A stretch of DNA of 64,000 bases from Rhizobium sp. 16-449-1b (GTDB lineage: Bacteria; Pseudomonadota; Alphaproteobacteria; Rhizobiales; Rhizobiaceae), in the NCBI RefSeq assembly GCF_017741935.1, contig NZ_JAGHMH010000011.1:1-64000 (forward strand), given 5' to 3'. Positions 44,880-53,623 of this stretch are shown here, piece after piece. The notes under the pieces are model-generated. The model was not told the origin of the DNA, did not search any database, and was given only the letters and a program-made list of their open reading frames with translations. Position numbers and translations under genes: made by a program. The stretch's first letter is position 1; each line of letters opens with the position of its first letter.

Positions 44880-46385
44880 TCAGGCCGCCGTCCGGCGCGC
44901 TTCGGCAATCGCGCGGGCGCCGATGCTGGCAAGGGCGACCGAGAACAGCGTGGGATTGGTCGCGGTTGCGGTGGGAATGACGCCGTTGCCGGCGACATAG
45001 AGATTGTCGAAGCCCCAGACCTTCGACGACTTGTCGCAGACGCTGGTGCCATCATCGGCCTCACCCATGCGGATGGTGCCCTGGAAATGGAGCGACGATC
45101 CCACCGGCTGCACGAAGGTGGCAAAGCCCGGAGCGGGCCGGCCGATGATGTTGGAAATCTTCACCGCGAGGCTCTTCGCGTCTTCGAGGCGCGCCTTGTC
45201 GCCTTCCGACTGACGCCACTGGATCGAGATGGCGGGCAGGCCGAGCCAATCGGTGCGGGTGTCGTCGAAGGTGACGCGGTTGTCGGGGCTGATATCGGAT
45301 GAGACGAAGATGCCCATTCCGATCGGCTGTCCCACGATATCGCCCGAACGCGGCATGCTGTGCAGGCTGGCTGGCGCGATGGTGACGGAATAGGGGAGTT
45401 CCTTGGTTGCGGGGATCCAGTTCATGGCCTTCATCGGCACATCGGTGTCCATCTCGGAAATCTGCGAGACGATATAGTGGTCGTTGAGGTTGCGGCCGAG
45501 CGCCTCCGGACGGATGCCGGATGCATAGAGAAGCTGCGGCGAATGGAGCGCGTCGCAGGCGACGACGACTGTGCCGGCGGCGACCACGAAGGTGTCGCCG
45601 GAACCCGTGCCGGCGAGCTCGACGCCCGTGACGATCTTGCCGTCGTGGAGAACGCGGCGGCAGGCTGTCTCCTTCAGGATGGAGAAGCGGTCGGCCGGCT
45701 CATCGACGAGATCGCCAAGGACGACGTCGGTGCCGTGATAATGCAGGCCGTCGGGGCCGGGCGTGGCTGCGAGCGGCATTGGCTGGACGAAACGGTCGGG
45801 CGTGCGGCCCGCATTGAAGACGGCGCCGAGACGGTCGCGCAGTGCAATGGCGGCCGGATCGCCGGCATTCGGGTCGGTGTTGGTGCCGAGAAGCTTGGCG
45901 GAAGTCGTCAGCGCCGCCTGCATCTCACCGACGGGGATGAAGGGAACGAGCTCGATTTCCGACGGCACCGGCGTGCCGGTCGACCATTTGGTGCCCATGC
46001 CACCGACATTGGCGGCTGAGAAGCCGGCGAACAGGTTTTCATCCTGCGGGTCGCCGTCATTGGCGATGAACAGGCCCGAGCGGCGCAGCAGCGAGCCGTC
46101 GAAACCACCGGCGCGGCGCGCTTCCCACTCTTCCTTGTTGATCGGCATGCGCGGGCTGCGATCGCCGCCCTGGGCGAGAACCTCGAGCGCGCCGCGCTCT
46201 TCGAGATCGGCAACGTTGTCGAGATGTGCGCCTGTTTTCGGCAGGATCTGCGGCCCGGCCTCCACCATCACGATGCGCGCTTCGGGCCACTCGTTGCGAA
46301 TGACCCGGGCATAGGCCGAGCCGGTCGGACCGGTTCCCACAATGACGACGTCTGCAGACTTTATTGCCATCCCCGCATGCTCCAT
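44880..46385 (-). CDS. GMC-family FAD-dependent oxidoreductase
   Basis: A 501-residue flavoprotein. The N-terminal FAD motif is VVIVGTGPTGSAYARV (GTGPTGS at 17-23), GFSAANVGGMGTKWSTGTP contains the family FAD-contact segment, and the C-terminal active-site region is SSLHFQGTIRMG...NPTLFSVALAS with the His and Asn expected for GMC alcohol oxidases/dehydrogenases. It resembles the pyranose-oxidase-like bacterial branch, and could oxidise a sugar or cyclitol whose product is used by the Gfo/Idh/MocA gene that follows. ATG 46385 has AAAGAG upstream; ATG 46367 is an alternative. It diverges from the TIM-barrel gene at 46499 with a palindrome between. Confidence 0.83.
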   Translation of the reverse strand: MEHAGMAIKSADVVIVGTGPTGSAYARVIRNEWPEARIVMVEAGPQILPKTGAHLDNVADLEERGALEVLAQGGDRSPRMPINKEEWEARRAGGFDGSLLRRSGLFIANDGDPQDENLFAGFSAANVGGMGTKWSTGTPVPSEIELVPFIPVGEMQAALTTSAKLLGTNTDPNAGDPAAIALRDRLGAVFNAGRTPDRFVQPMPLAATPGPDGLHYHGTDVVLGDLVDEPADRFSILKETACRRVLHDGKIVTGVELAGTGSGDTFVVAAGTVVVACDALHSPQLLYASGIRPEALGRNLNDHYIVSQISEMDTDVPMKAMNWIPATKELPYSVTIAPASLHSMPRSGDIVGQPIGMGIFVSSDISPDNRVTFDDTRTDWLGLPAISIQWRQSEGDKARLEDAKSLAVKISNIIGRPAPGFATFVQPVGSSLHFQGTIRMGEADDGTSVCDKSSKVWGFDNLYVAGNGVIPTATATNPTLFSVALASIGARAIAEARRTAA

Positions 46386-46429
46386 GCACTTCATCTCTTT
46401 GATAACAAACAAGGATGTATCGCGGTGAT

Positions 46430-46449
46430 TGTCAATCTCGATATTGACA
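46430..46449. promoter_or_regulatory. Operator-like palindrome between the GMC and TIM-barrel genes
   Basis: TGTCAAT (46430-46436) and ATTGACA (46443-46449) are perfect inverted arms with a 6-base spacer in the 113-bp divergent region. It is a reasonable binding site for a LacI- or GntR-type sugar regulator controlling both directions. No regulator gene is in the cluster. Confidence 0.55.
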
Positions 46450-46498
46450 GTCTCAACCGCGTTTCCGATGGTGACGCCACAGATCGCGAGGAGTCCCC

Positions 46499-47380
46499 AT
46501 GAAGTTCGGTTTGAGTTCCTACAGTTTCCGCCCGCTGATGTTGGATGGTTCGATGCAGATCGAAGACCTGTTCACCTGGCTCAGGGACAATGGCGGCGAG
46601 CACCTCGAGCTGGCGACGCTGTCGATCGCGCCAGGTGGCGACGACCTGAACTACGAGCTGATCAAGGATGAGGCCAGCATCGAGCGCTTGCGCAAGGCAT
46701 CGGCAGAGACCGGGATTCCGCTCTCCGGCCTCTGCATCGCCGGAAACTTCATCGGCGACGACCGACGGGCGCAGATCGACCGGGTGAAGCGCTATGTCGA
46801 GCTTTGCGACCGCCTCGACGTCCGCTTCCTGCGCCACGATGTCGTACCGTGGTCGCTGCGGGCGACGAATGCCGCGCAGTTCGAGGCGGCCTTTCCAATG
46901 ATTGCCGACGGCTGCCACGAGGTGGCCGACCATGCGGAGCGCCTTGGCGTGACCGCTAGCGTCGAGGACCATGGTTTCTTCATGAACTCCAGCGAGCGCG
47001 TCAAGCGCCTGCTCAACGCCGTCGACAGCCCGAATTTCAAGATGACGCTCGATGTCGGCAACTTCCTCTGCGTCGACGAAAACCCGGTGACCGGCACGCG
47101 CGCGTCGATCGCGCATGCGAGCTTCGTGCACATCAAGGATTTCTACGTGCGCGCCGAGAGCCCGGGACCGGGTTGGCTGGAGACGCTCAACGGGCAATTT
47201 ATCCGCGGTTCCGTCTTCGGCTTCGGCGACCTGCCGGTGAAGTCGATGCTGAAGAGTGTGGTGGATTCGGGTTACGACGGCTTCGTCTCGCTGGAATATG
47301 AAGGCAACGAACCGACGCTCTATGGCTGCCAGACCGGCCTTGCCAACGCCCGCAGGTTGTTTGCCGAACTCAAGGGCTGA
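46499..47380 (+). CDS. Sugar phosphate isomerase/epimerase-like TIM-barrel protein
   Basis: A 293-residue AP-endonuclease-2-like TIM barrel (xylose isomerase-like family): KFGLSSYSFRPLM at the start, RFLRHDVV, SVEDHGFF with the acid metal ligand, MTLDVGNFLCVDE, HASFVHIKDFYVR and FVSLEYEGNE at the end, giving the Glu/Asp/His set that binds a divalent metal. It probably interconverts keto forms of a sugar or inositol derivative. It starts 114 bases from the divergent GMC gene, so the two are likely induced together. A toxin-antitoxin module follows. Confidence 0.85.
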   Translation: MKFGLSSYSFRPLMLDGSMQIEDLFTWLRDNGGEHLELATLSIAPGGDDLNYELIKDEASIERLRKASAETGIPLSGLCIAGNFIGDDRRAQIDRVKRYVELCDRLDVRFLRHDVVPWSLRATNAAQFEAAFPMIADGCHEVADHAERLGVTASVEDHGFFMNSSERVKRLLNAVDSPNFKMTLDVGNFLCVDENPVTGTRASIAHASFVHIKDFYVRAESPGPGWLETLNGQFIRGSVFGFGDLPVKSMLKSVVDSGYDGFVSLEYEGNEPTLYGCQTGLANARRLFAELKG

Positions 47381-47414
47381 GATTGCGGGCGGTGATCGGC
47401 GGGCTACTTGACCA

Positions 47415-47442
47415 AATGTGTAAAATACGTATTTTACACATT
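47415..47442. promoter_or_regulatory. 28-bp perfect palindrome, operator of the toxin-antitoxin pair
   Basis: Positions 47415-47442 form a perfect 28-bp palindrome with 14-base arms, centred between 47428 and 47429. The half-site contains TGTGTAAAATAC. It begins 47 bases before the antitoxin ATG and presumably overlaps its promoter, so antitoxin and toxin-antitoxin complex would bind and autorepress, as in type II modules. Strong dyad symmetry by itself argues for a dimeric DNA-binding protein. Confidence 0.8.
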
Positions 47443-47461
47443 GATACGGAGGCCAACGATC

Positions 47462-47716
47462 ATGGCTCAAGCTTTGAAAGTGTCTGCGACCGAGTTCGCT
47501 CGTAAATTCACGACCTTCAGGGAGCGCGTGCAGTCTGAGGGGGTCATTGAGATCACCGCTCATGACCGCACGATTGGAGGCTTTCTTTCCGCCGCGGAAC
47601 TCAGCCACTATCGAGACATGATAAAGCGTGAGCGCGAGGTGATACGTGTCAGCGACATGGATGACGAAACCATGGCGTTGATCATGAACTCCGAGTACGG
47701 AAAAGCTTCCGAGTGA
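47462..47716 (+). CDS. Type II antitoxin (Phd/PrlF-like)
   Basis: An 84-residue protein with a Phd/YefM-like N-terminus (ALKVSATEFARKFTTFRERV and IEITAHDRTIGGFLSAAELSHY) that should form the DNA-binding domain, and an acidic C-terminal tail (SDMDDETMALIMNSEYGKAS) to bind the toxin. ATG 47462 is preceded by ACGGAGG; the longer frame to 47408 runs through the palindrome. The toxin starts inside the last bases (GTGA overlap), so translation is coupled and antitoxin-first order is standard. Confidence 0.78.
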   Translation: MAQALKVSATEFARKFTTFRERVQSEGVIEITAHDRTIGGFLSAAELSHYRDMIKREREVIRVSDMDDETMALIMNSEYGKASE

Positions 47717-48138
47717 GCTACCCGACGCCGGTTGCGGGCCTTGTCATCCGATACAATTATCTTTGGGACAAGGAAAAGAGCGAAGGTTTCGCTTTGGGCA
47801 GCAAGGATCGGCCTTGTGCGATCGTCGTGTACCACTCCCGGACCAATGATACGATCGTCGTGCCGATCACGCATTCGCCACCCGAACTTGGCGAGGAAGA
47901 CCTCTCGATCGAGGTTCCGGCGGAACTCCGCAGTCAACTCGGCCTGGATGACGACGCCAACTGGATTCGCGTCAGCGAGGTCAATCGGTTCGAGTGGCCT
48001 GGCATCCATCTCAGGACGCTACCGTCCGATCCCAGCCGCTATCATTATGGAATGATCCCGCCTGAACTTTTCGATCTGATTAAGGCCAAACTTCATGAGA
48101 CGATGAAGAGGGGCCGGGTGGCGTTGGCCAAGCGCTAG
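47713..48138 (+). CDS. PemK/MazF-like toxin
   Basis: A 141-residue protein of the type II toxin class with GLVIRYNYLWDKEKSEG, RPCAIVVYHSR and VVPITHSPPE, where the order RPC-VV-PITH resembles the MazF/PemK beta-barrel core. It starts at GTG 47713, overlapping the antitoxin TGA. MazF-like proteins cleave RNA; this one is longer than classic MazF (about 110) and contains an extra C-terminal helix (YYGMIPPELF and KAKLHETMKR). It is followed within five bases by the convergent TIM-barrel gene. The module interrupts the catabolic cluster. Confidence 0.7.
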   Translation: MSYPTPVAGLVIRYNYLWDKEKSEGFALGSKDRPCAIVVYHSRTNDTIVVPITHSPPELGEEDLSIEVPAELRSQLGLDDDANWIRVSEVNRFEWPGIHLRTLPSDPSRYHYGMIPPELFDLIKAKLHETMKRGRVALAKR

Positions 48139-48143
48139 CAAAA

Positions 48144-49019
48144 TCAGGCCGGTGCCATCAACGTGGATATGCGATCGACCCGCTCCTTGAGCGCGGCCAG
48201 CCGGTGGCGGTCGCCGCCGGGAACTTCGACGGAAGCCCATCCGGAATAGCCGACCTCGGCGAGTGCGCGGTTGACCGCCGCCCAGTCGCAGTCGCCGTCA
48301 CCGATCTCGACCTCGAAGCCCTTCCAGGGACCCTCGCTGTTCATCTTGTCGAGGCTGTATTCCTTGACGTCGATCTTCAGGATGCGGTGACCCAGTGCCT
48401 CGATCCAGTCGACGGGGCGGCCATAGCGCAGGACATTGCCGACATCGAAATACCAGCCGACCTTCGGATGGTTGCAGGCATCGACGAAAGCGGCGGCCTC
48501 GAGCGGGCTGAGCAGGAAGTCGTTCCACACGTTTTCCAGCGCGATCGAGACACCCGTTTCCTCGGCGTAAGGAGTGATCTTGGCGATCTCCTCCAGAGCA
48601 CGGCTATAGGCCGTCTTGTAGCTCGTCGGGCTGTTGCGAACGACGCCGGGAACCAAAAGCACCGTATCAGCGCCGTAGAGCTTGGCATCATCAAGCGCCG
48701 TGATCATCGAATCCACGCAGGCCTGGCGGACAGCGGGATCGGCATCGGTGAGCGGGCTCTTCCAGTGCACGGAGTTGACGAGACCCGGAATGGCGACGCC
48801 GGTCTTGTCGCGGGCATCCAGCACTTCGCGGGATGGCAGATCGTTGGGGGAATCGAGTTCGACGCCATCGAAGCCGAGATCCCGCAGCAGCTGGAATTTT
48901 TCGAGGATCGATAGCTTGTCCTCTTCGATCATCGACCATTTCAGGCTGATCTTCGCGAGCGGGCGAGGGGACTGCGATGCTTTATGGGAAGGCGAGGCGG
49001 CGGGATCGGTCATGCTCAT
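48144..49019 (-). CDS. Sugar phosphate isomerase/epimerase-like TIM-barrel protein
   Basis: A 291-residue xylose-isomerase-like TIM barrel. Motifs: FDGVELDSPNDLPSREVL, TVLLVPGVV, IALENVWNDFLLSP, HPKVGWYFDVGN and HRILKIDVKEYS, with WASVEVPGGD at the end, providing metal-binding Glu, Asp and His. It belongs to the same superfamily as the gene at 46499 but to a different subgroup. I start at ATG 49019 (a second ATG at 49013 is possible). It probably serves the same sugar or cyclitol pathway, isolated from it by the toxin-antitoxin insertion. Its 3' end faces the toxin gene. Confidence 0.85.
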   Translation of the reverse strand: MSMTDPAASPSHKASQSPRPLAKISLKWSMIEEDKLSILEKFQLLRDLGFDGVELDSPNDLPSREVLDARDKTGVAIPGLVNSVHWKSPLTDADPAVRQACVDSMITALDDAKLYGADTVLLVPGVVRNSPTSYKTAYSRALEEIAKITPYAEETGVSIALENVWNDFLLSPLEAAAFVDACNHPKVGWYFDVGNVLRYGRPVDWIEALGHRILKIDVKEYSLDKMNSEGPWKGFEVEIGDGDCDWAAVNRALAEVGYSGWASVEVPGGDRHRLAALKERVDRISTLMAPA

Positions 49020-49221
49020 GTCTTTGCTTGGAAAATGGATGCGCGGAGCGCACTATGTCATTGAAGTCGCAAGCCATCAACGCCCCTTGCCTGCATGCTC
49101 GAACTTCGCGCCGATGATCATGCCGCGGTGCGAAATAAACATGGATATGTGCCCGATTTGGCGGGTGTCATGGCTTGAGCGGCAGCACGGGCTGGACTAG
49201 TCCAGGGCCAAAGCAGACGCG

Positions 49222-50154
49222 GTGCCGGAGACGATGAACATTAAAAGTAGCAGCCCCAAGCTGCAGGGTTACCTATTCACCTTGGCGGCGGTCTTCATCT
49301 TCGCGGTTCAGGACAGCTTTTCGAAATATCTTGGCGAACGCTATTCGCCGATCCTGATCACCATGATCCGCTTCTGGGCGTTCGCGGCCTTCGTGATGCT
49401 GCTGGCGATGCGCAAGCCCGGTGGCGTGCGTGGCGCCTTCGTGACGAAACATCCGCTGATGCAGGTCATGCGCGGCGTGCTGCTCGTCGCGGAGATCGCG
49501 CTCTTCGTGTTCGGCCTTGCGCATACGGGGCTTGCGATCACTCAGGCGATCTTCCAGTCGACGCCGCTGATCGTGACCATTCTGTCGATCCCGTTCCTCG
49601 GAGAGCATGTCGGCTGGCGGCGGTGGCTTGCCGTTGTCGCCGGGCTGTTCGGCGTGCTGTTGATCATCAACCCGACCGGCGGCGCCTTCAGCCTCTATCT
49701 TTTGCTGCCGCTCGCCTGCGCGACCATGTTCGCGGCCTATAGCGTCGCCACAAGGGCGGTCAGCCGCAATGATTCGACCTTTACGAGCCTCATCTTTACC
49801 GCCGTGGGCGGCGCGGGGGCCATCTCACTGCTTGGTCCTTTCTACTGGACGCCAATCGCCGTCTCGGACTGGCCGATGGTTGCCGCACTTTGCGTCTGCG
49901 GCACGGTCAGCCACTATTGCCTGATCCGCGCCTATGACTCTTTGCAGGCCTCGGAGGTTCAGCCGCTTGCCTACCTCCAGCTTGTGGTCGGCGCGGTGAT
50001 TGCGGTGATGTTCTTTGGGGAGACGTTGAGCTGGAACATGCTGCTCGGCTCCGCGATCGTCGTCGGCGCGGGTCTTTTCACCATGTGGCGGGAGCATCGC
50101 GCGCAGTCCAAGAACAATCCGGCCTCCGGCTCCGCGATCGCCGAGCGGCCCTGA
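49222..50154 (+). CDS. DMT-family (EamA) transporter
   Basis: A 310-residue membrane protein with ten helices in two EamA repeats, beginning with QGYLFTLAAVFIFAVQDSFSK and a second repeat starting after LLIINPTGGAFSLYLLLP. Proteins of the drug/metabolite transporter superfamily export amino acids, metabolites or drugs. The start GTG 49222 or ATG 49234 is uncertain. It is monocistronic and faces the TauE gene (12 bases between their stops), with no hint to the substrate. A second EamA gene at 56928 is a paralogue. Confidence 0.85.
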   Translation: MPETMNIKSSSPKLQGYLFTLAAVFIFAVQDSFSKYLGERYSPILITMIRFWAFAAFVMLLAMRKPGGVRGAFVTKHPLMQVMRGVLLVAEIALFVFGLAHTGLAITQAIFQSTPLIVTILSIPFLGEHVGWRRWLAVVAGLFGVLLIINPTGGAFSLYLLLPLACATMFAAYSVATRAVSRNDSTFTSLIFTAVGGAGAISLLGPFYWTPIAVSDWPMVAALCVCGTVSHYCLIRAYDSLQASEVQPLAYLQLVVGAVIAVMFFGETLSWNMLLGSAIVVGAGLFTMWREHRAQSKNNPASGSAIAERP

Positions 50155-50165
50155 ACGGCTAGAGC

Positions 50166-50948
50166 CTAGAGCGCCACGTAGCTGCGCCACAGCACATAAA
50201 GGCTGACGGCGAAGATGACGCCGCGGAAGATTGTCGCCAGCGTGTTGCGCCGGTCGGCAAGCCGCGTCGCGGCGATCGTTCCGATGACACCGCCGCCGAT
50301 ACCACCGGCGATGAAATAGCCCGCGGTCGCCCAGTCGACCAAACCTGATGTGGCATAGTTGGCGGCGGTGGTCAGGCCGAAGGTGCCGACGGCCATGAGC
50401 GAGGTGCCGACGGCGTTGATGAGGGGCATGCCTGTCGCGAGCAGCAGCGCCGGCACGATCAGGAAGCCGCCGCCGATGCCGAAGAAGCCTGAGAACATGC
50501 CCGTCAGCAGCGCGATCGCGGTCGTCTTGCCGTGTACCGCCATCGTCAGCGAGTGGGCGGTGATGTCAGAAGCGGTGCGGGTCTTGCGCATGGCGAAGCT
50601 GACGAACATCATTAGCAGGCCGAACATGAAGAGAAGCCTCTGGCCGTCGACGAGCTTGCCGAGGCTCGACCCCAGATAGGCGCCGAGCGCGCCGGCGGCC
50701 GCGAAGATCAGCGCGCAACGCCACCAGACGTGACCCTTGGCGGCGTGGCCTGCGAGGTTGAGATAGGCATTGGCGGAAACGGCGAGCGCGCCGGTTCCGA
50801 TCGCCGTGTGCACGTCGCGCATGCCCACGGCATACATCAAAAGCGGCGTTGCGAGGATGGAGCCGCCGCCGCCGATCAGGCCCAGCGTGCAGCCGACCAG
50901 CGAGCCGGAGCCGAGCGCGAAGAGGACATGCTGGAGCGATCCATCCAC
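50166..50948 (-). CDS. TauE/SafE-type sulfite or thiosulfate exporter
   Basis: A 260-residue polytopic membrane protein of the TauE/SafE (TSUP) family with eight helices. The N-terminal GSGSLVGCTLGLIGGGGSILATPLLMY and the mirrored FSGFFGIGGGFLIVPALLLATG show the internal repeat and the glycine-rich motifs of the family. It lies directly after the persulfide-dioxygenase-like gene on the same strand with only four bases between, which suggests it expels sulfite or thiosulfate made by it. It is the last gene in the leftward aminotransferase-MBL-TauE operon. Confidence 0.87.
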   Translation of the reverse strand: MDGSLQHVLFALGSGSLVGCTLGLIGGGGSILATPLLMYAVGMRDVHTAIGTGALAVSANAYLNLAGHAAKGHVWWRCALIFAAAGALGAYLGSSLGKLVDGQRLLFMFGLLMMFVSFAMRKTRTASDITAHSLTMAVHGKTTAIALLTGMFSGFFGIGGGFLIVPALLLATGMPLINAVGTSLMAVGTFGLTTAANYATSGLVDWATAGYFIAGGIGGGVIGTIAATRLADRRNTLATIFRGVIFAVSLYVLWRSYVAL

Positions 50949-50952
50949 GATG

Positions 50953-51831
50953 TCATCTCCCCCAGACCGATCCGGGAAGGGCGTCGAGCGGGATTTTCAG
51001 GTAGCGCCGGCCATCGGCCTCGGCCTCCGGCAGTGCGCCGCCGCGGATATTGACCTGCAGCGCATGCAAGATGAGCTTCGGCATCGGCAGGGTCCTGTCG
51101 CGGGCCTCCCGGATCTCGATGAACGCGGCGCGCGAACGACCGGCGACATGCGGGTTCTTTTGCTTCTGTTCGGCCACCGAGCTTTCCCACAGCGCCTCGC
51201 GTCCGCCGGGCATATAATCGTGGCCGGTGAAAAGCCTGGTCTGGTCGGGGAGATCCAGAATGCGCTCGATCGACGTCCACAGGCTATCGGCACTGCCGCC
51301 TGGAAAATCCGCCCGCGCCGAGCCGCTATCGGGCATGAAGAGTGTGTCGTGGATGAAGGCGGCGTCGCCGACGATGTAGCTGATCGACGCCAGCGTGTGA
51401 CCGGGCGAATGCATCACACGGGCTTCGAGATCGCCGATCCTGAACGTGTCGCCATCGGAGAACAGCCGGTCCCATTGCGATCCGTCGCAGGCGAGGGCGG
51501 GCCAATGGTAGATCTCTCTCCAGATCCGCTGCACCTGCACGACATGCTCACCGATTGCCGTCGGCACGCCGGTTCGCGCCTTAAGGTAGGAGGCGGCGGA
51601 GAAATGGTCGGCATGCGGGTGAGTGTCGAGGATCCACTCGAGCGTCAGATCATGGCGCGCGATATGATCGAGCAGGCGATCGGCATTCGTCGTTGCCGTC
51701 GAGCCCGACTTCTCGTCGAAATCGAGCACGGGGTCGATGATGGCGCATTTGCGGGTGGTCGGGCAGGACACCACATACTGGATGCTGCCCGTCCGCACAT
51801 CGTGAAAGCCGGCGACCTCAGGCTGCGGCAT
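50953..51831 (-). CDS. MBL-fold persulfide dioxygenase-like protein
   Basis: A 292-residue metallo-beta-lactamase fold protein of the ETHE1/SDO/Blh type. The metal motif H71-P-H73-A-D75-H76 in THPHADHFSA, the second His in HSPGHTLASISY and LFTGHDYMPGG with the third-site His and Asp, fit persulfide dioxygenases that oxidise glutathione persulfide to sulfite. ATG 51831 begins MPQPEVAGFHDVRTGS; the longer frame to 51969 overlaps the aminotransferase gene. Start lies inside the end of the upstream gene (14-base overlap). Together with TauE, it suggests sulfide detoxification, as in BigR/Blh operons. Confidence 0.85.
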   Translation of the reverse strand: MPQPEVAGFHDVRTGSIQYVVSCPTTRKCAIIDPVLDFDEKSGSTATTNADRLLDHIARHDLTLEWILDTHPHADHFSAASYLKARTGVPTAIGEHVVQVQRIWREIYHWPALACDGSQWDRLFSDGDTFRIGDLEARVMHSPGHTLASISYIVGDAAFIHDTLFMPDSGSARADFPGGSADSLWTSIERILDLPDQTRLFTGHDYMPGGREALWESSVAEQKQKNPHVAGRSRAAFIEIREARDRTLPMPKLILHALQVNIRGGALPEAEADGRRYLKIPLDALPGSVWGR

Positions 51832-53317
51832 GGACTTCGGCTTCCATGGACGCCGCGCGCGGGAAGAAGATCGCCCGGCTCGGATCGAAATCGTAATCCG
51901 GCTCAAAAGCGGTCGCGTCGGCTGCGATCTGGGCGACGGAGTCGAGAATGAACCGGACCTTCTCGTCATCGAGCAAAACGCTGAAATTCAACCGGATGAA
52001 ACCCGGCTTCATGATCTCGTCGCCGGACAGAATGGCCTGCCGGATCGCTTGGGATTGCTGGTCGTCGATCGAGAGCAGCCGGTGGACATAAGGCCCGGCG
52101 CAGGCGCAGCCGCCGCGCGCCTGGATGCCGAAGCGGTCGCTGAGCATGCGCGTGATCAGCTGCTGGTGGACATAGCCACCCTTGCCGTCCTTGACGCGGA
52201 ACGAGAAGATCGGCAGCCGTTCGGGGCCGGGCAGGCCGAGGATTTCCAGCCGCTCGACCTGTTCCCAGGCGCTGAAGGCGCGCTCGGCAAGCGCATGATT
52301 GCGTTCGGCCATCGCCTGCGCGCCGATCGCGTCCTTGACGATGAAGGCGAGTGCTGCCCTGATATCGCCGACGACATTCGGCGTGCCGGCTTCCTCGCGG
52401 GCTTCGAGGCTGTCGCTATAGTCATGCGTCGTGGGCGACACGAACTTCACCGTGCCGCCGCCCGGCCAGGATGGCTTGGTCGTCGAGACCGCGTCACGGC
52501 GGACGATCAGGATGCCGGAAGCGCCGGGGCCGCCGATGAACTTGTGCGGAGAAACGACGATGGCATCGATCTCAGCACCTGATGCCGGTGACATGGCGAT
52601 CGGCACATAGGGGCCGGCGCCGGCGTAGTCCCAGATCATCCTGGCGCCTGCGGCCTTGACGATGCCGGTGATCGTGGCGACGTCGCTGGTGATGCCGGTG
52701 ATGTTGGAGGCGGCCGAGAGGGTGCAGATCGTGAGATCCGCGCCGCTGTCGCGCAGTGCTGCTTCGAGCAGACCAAGGTCAGGGCCGCCGGATACCTGCT
52801 CGGCGATCTCGACGATCTCCGCGCCGCTTTCGCGCCAGGGGAGGATGTTGGAGTGATGCTCGTAGGGGCCGATGACGACGCGCACGCGCTTGCCCGCCGC
52901 AATCGCGTCCGTCACGCCGAACAGCGAGACCAACCGATTGATGCCGGCTGTCGCGCCCGAGCCGGTGAAGATGACGGCATGATCAGCATTTGCGCCGCAG
53001 AAGCCGCCGATCAAGCCGCGGGCTTCGCGACGCATGCGCGTCATGAAGCCACCGCAATAGGAGGCCTCGGTGTGGCTGTTGGCGTAATAGGGGAGAACTT
53101 CTTCCAGAACGAAGCGCTCGACCTGGTGCAACGCCCGGCCCGACGCGACATAGTCGGCGTAGACGAGGCTCTTCTCGCCATAGGGACCGGATATCTTCGC
53201 TTTCGCTCCAACAAGCCCATCGCGAAGAGCGGCGATGACATCGGCATCGGCGAGCTCGTCGCGGAATTTCGACAATGCTGTCGCTGTGTGCGATGGGGCG
53301 AGGCGAGGGGTTTCCAC
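51818..53317 (-). CDS. Class V aminotransferase / cysteine desulfurase-like protein
   Basis: A 499-residue PLP-dependent enzyme of the class V aminotransferase family. SPHKFIGGPGASGIL contains the PLP-binding His258-Lys259, RMIWDYAGAGPYVP supplies the ring-contact Asp, and ARGGCACAGPY has the Cys pair near the C-terminus found in SufS/Csd-type enzymes; SHTEASYCGGF and GSGATAGINRLV are typical for the family. I infer release of sulfur from a thiol amino acid, feeding persulfide to the MBL dioxygenase encoded next in the operon. No LuxR or BigR-type regulator is nearby. It is the first gene of the leftward sulfur operon. Confidence 0.83.
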   Translation of the reverse strand: METPRLAPSHTATALSKFRDELADADVIAALRDGLVGAKAKISGPYGEKSLVYADYVASGRALHQVERFVLEEVLPYYANSHTEASYCGGFMTRMRREARGLIGGFCGANADHAVIFTGSGATAGINRLVSLFGVTDAIAAGKRVRVVIGPYEHHSNILPWRESGAEIVEIAEQVSGGPDLGLLEAALRDSGADLTICTLSAASNITGITSDVATITGIVKAAGARMIWDYAGAGPYVPIAMSPASGAEIDAIVVSPHKFIGGPGASGILIVRRDAVSTTKPSWPGGGTVKFVSPTTHDYSDSLEAREEAGTPNVVGDIRAALAFIVKDAIGAQAMAERNHALAERAFSAWEQVERLEILGLPGPERLPIFSFRVKDGKGGYVHQQLITRMLSDRFGIQARGGCACAGPYVHRLLSIDDQQSQAIRQAILSGDEIMKPGFIRLNFSVLLDDEKVRFILDSVAQIAADATAFEPDYDFDPSRAIFFPRAASMEAEVHAAA

Positions 53318-53623
53318 GGTCGTTCTCCTTGCTGGGGATGGCGACGTGGATTGTAATCTGGAACAGGCCGAGCAAACTCACCTGATTTTAGGCGGAATTG
53401 GCTGAAGTTGGATCAAATGATCTAATGTGGAGACGTAGCCGCTTATTTTGATATGGCTTTGCCGGCGAGTGCAATTTGACTGAGCGAAGATGGCAGCGAG
53501 TCAGGATGATGGATTGCCAGAAACGGGGCTGCTGCACTCCCGCAAACAACCCGCACGACAAAGCCGACGCCTTGAGCGAGACAAGGCGCCGACCAACTGA
53601 CTGACTTGGATTCCTAGCGCGGA
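53318..53623. other. Intergenic gap between sulfur operon and BTAD operon
   Basis: About 300 bases without a gene. It should hold the promoter of the leftward aminotransferase operon and the terminator of the leftward 72-aa ORF. I see an AT-rich stretch at 53385-53460 but no clear hairpin or consensus promoter. Confidence 0.5.
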
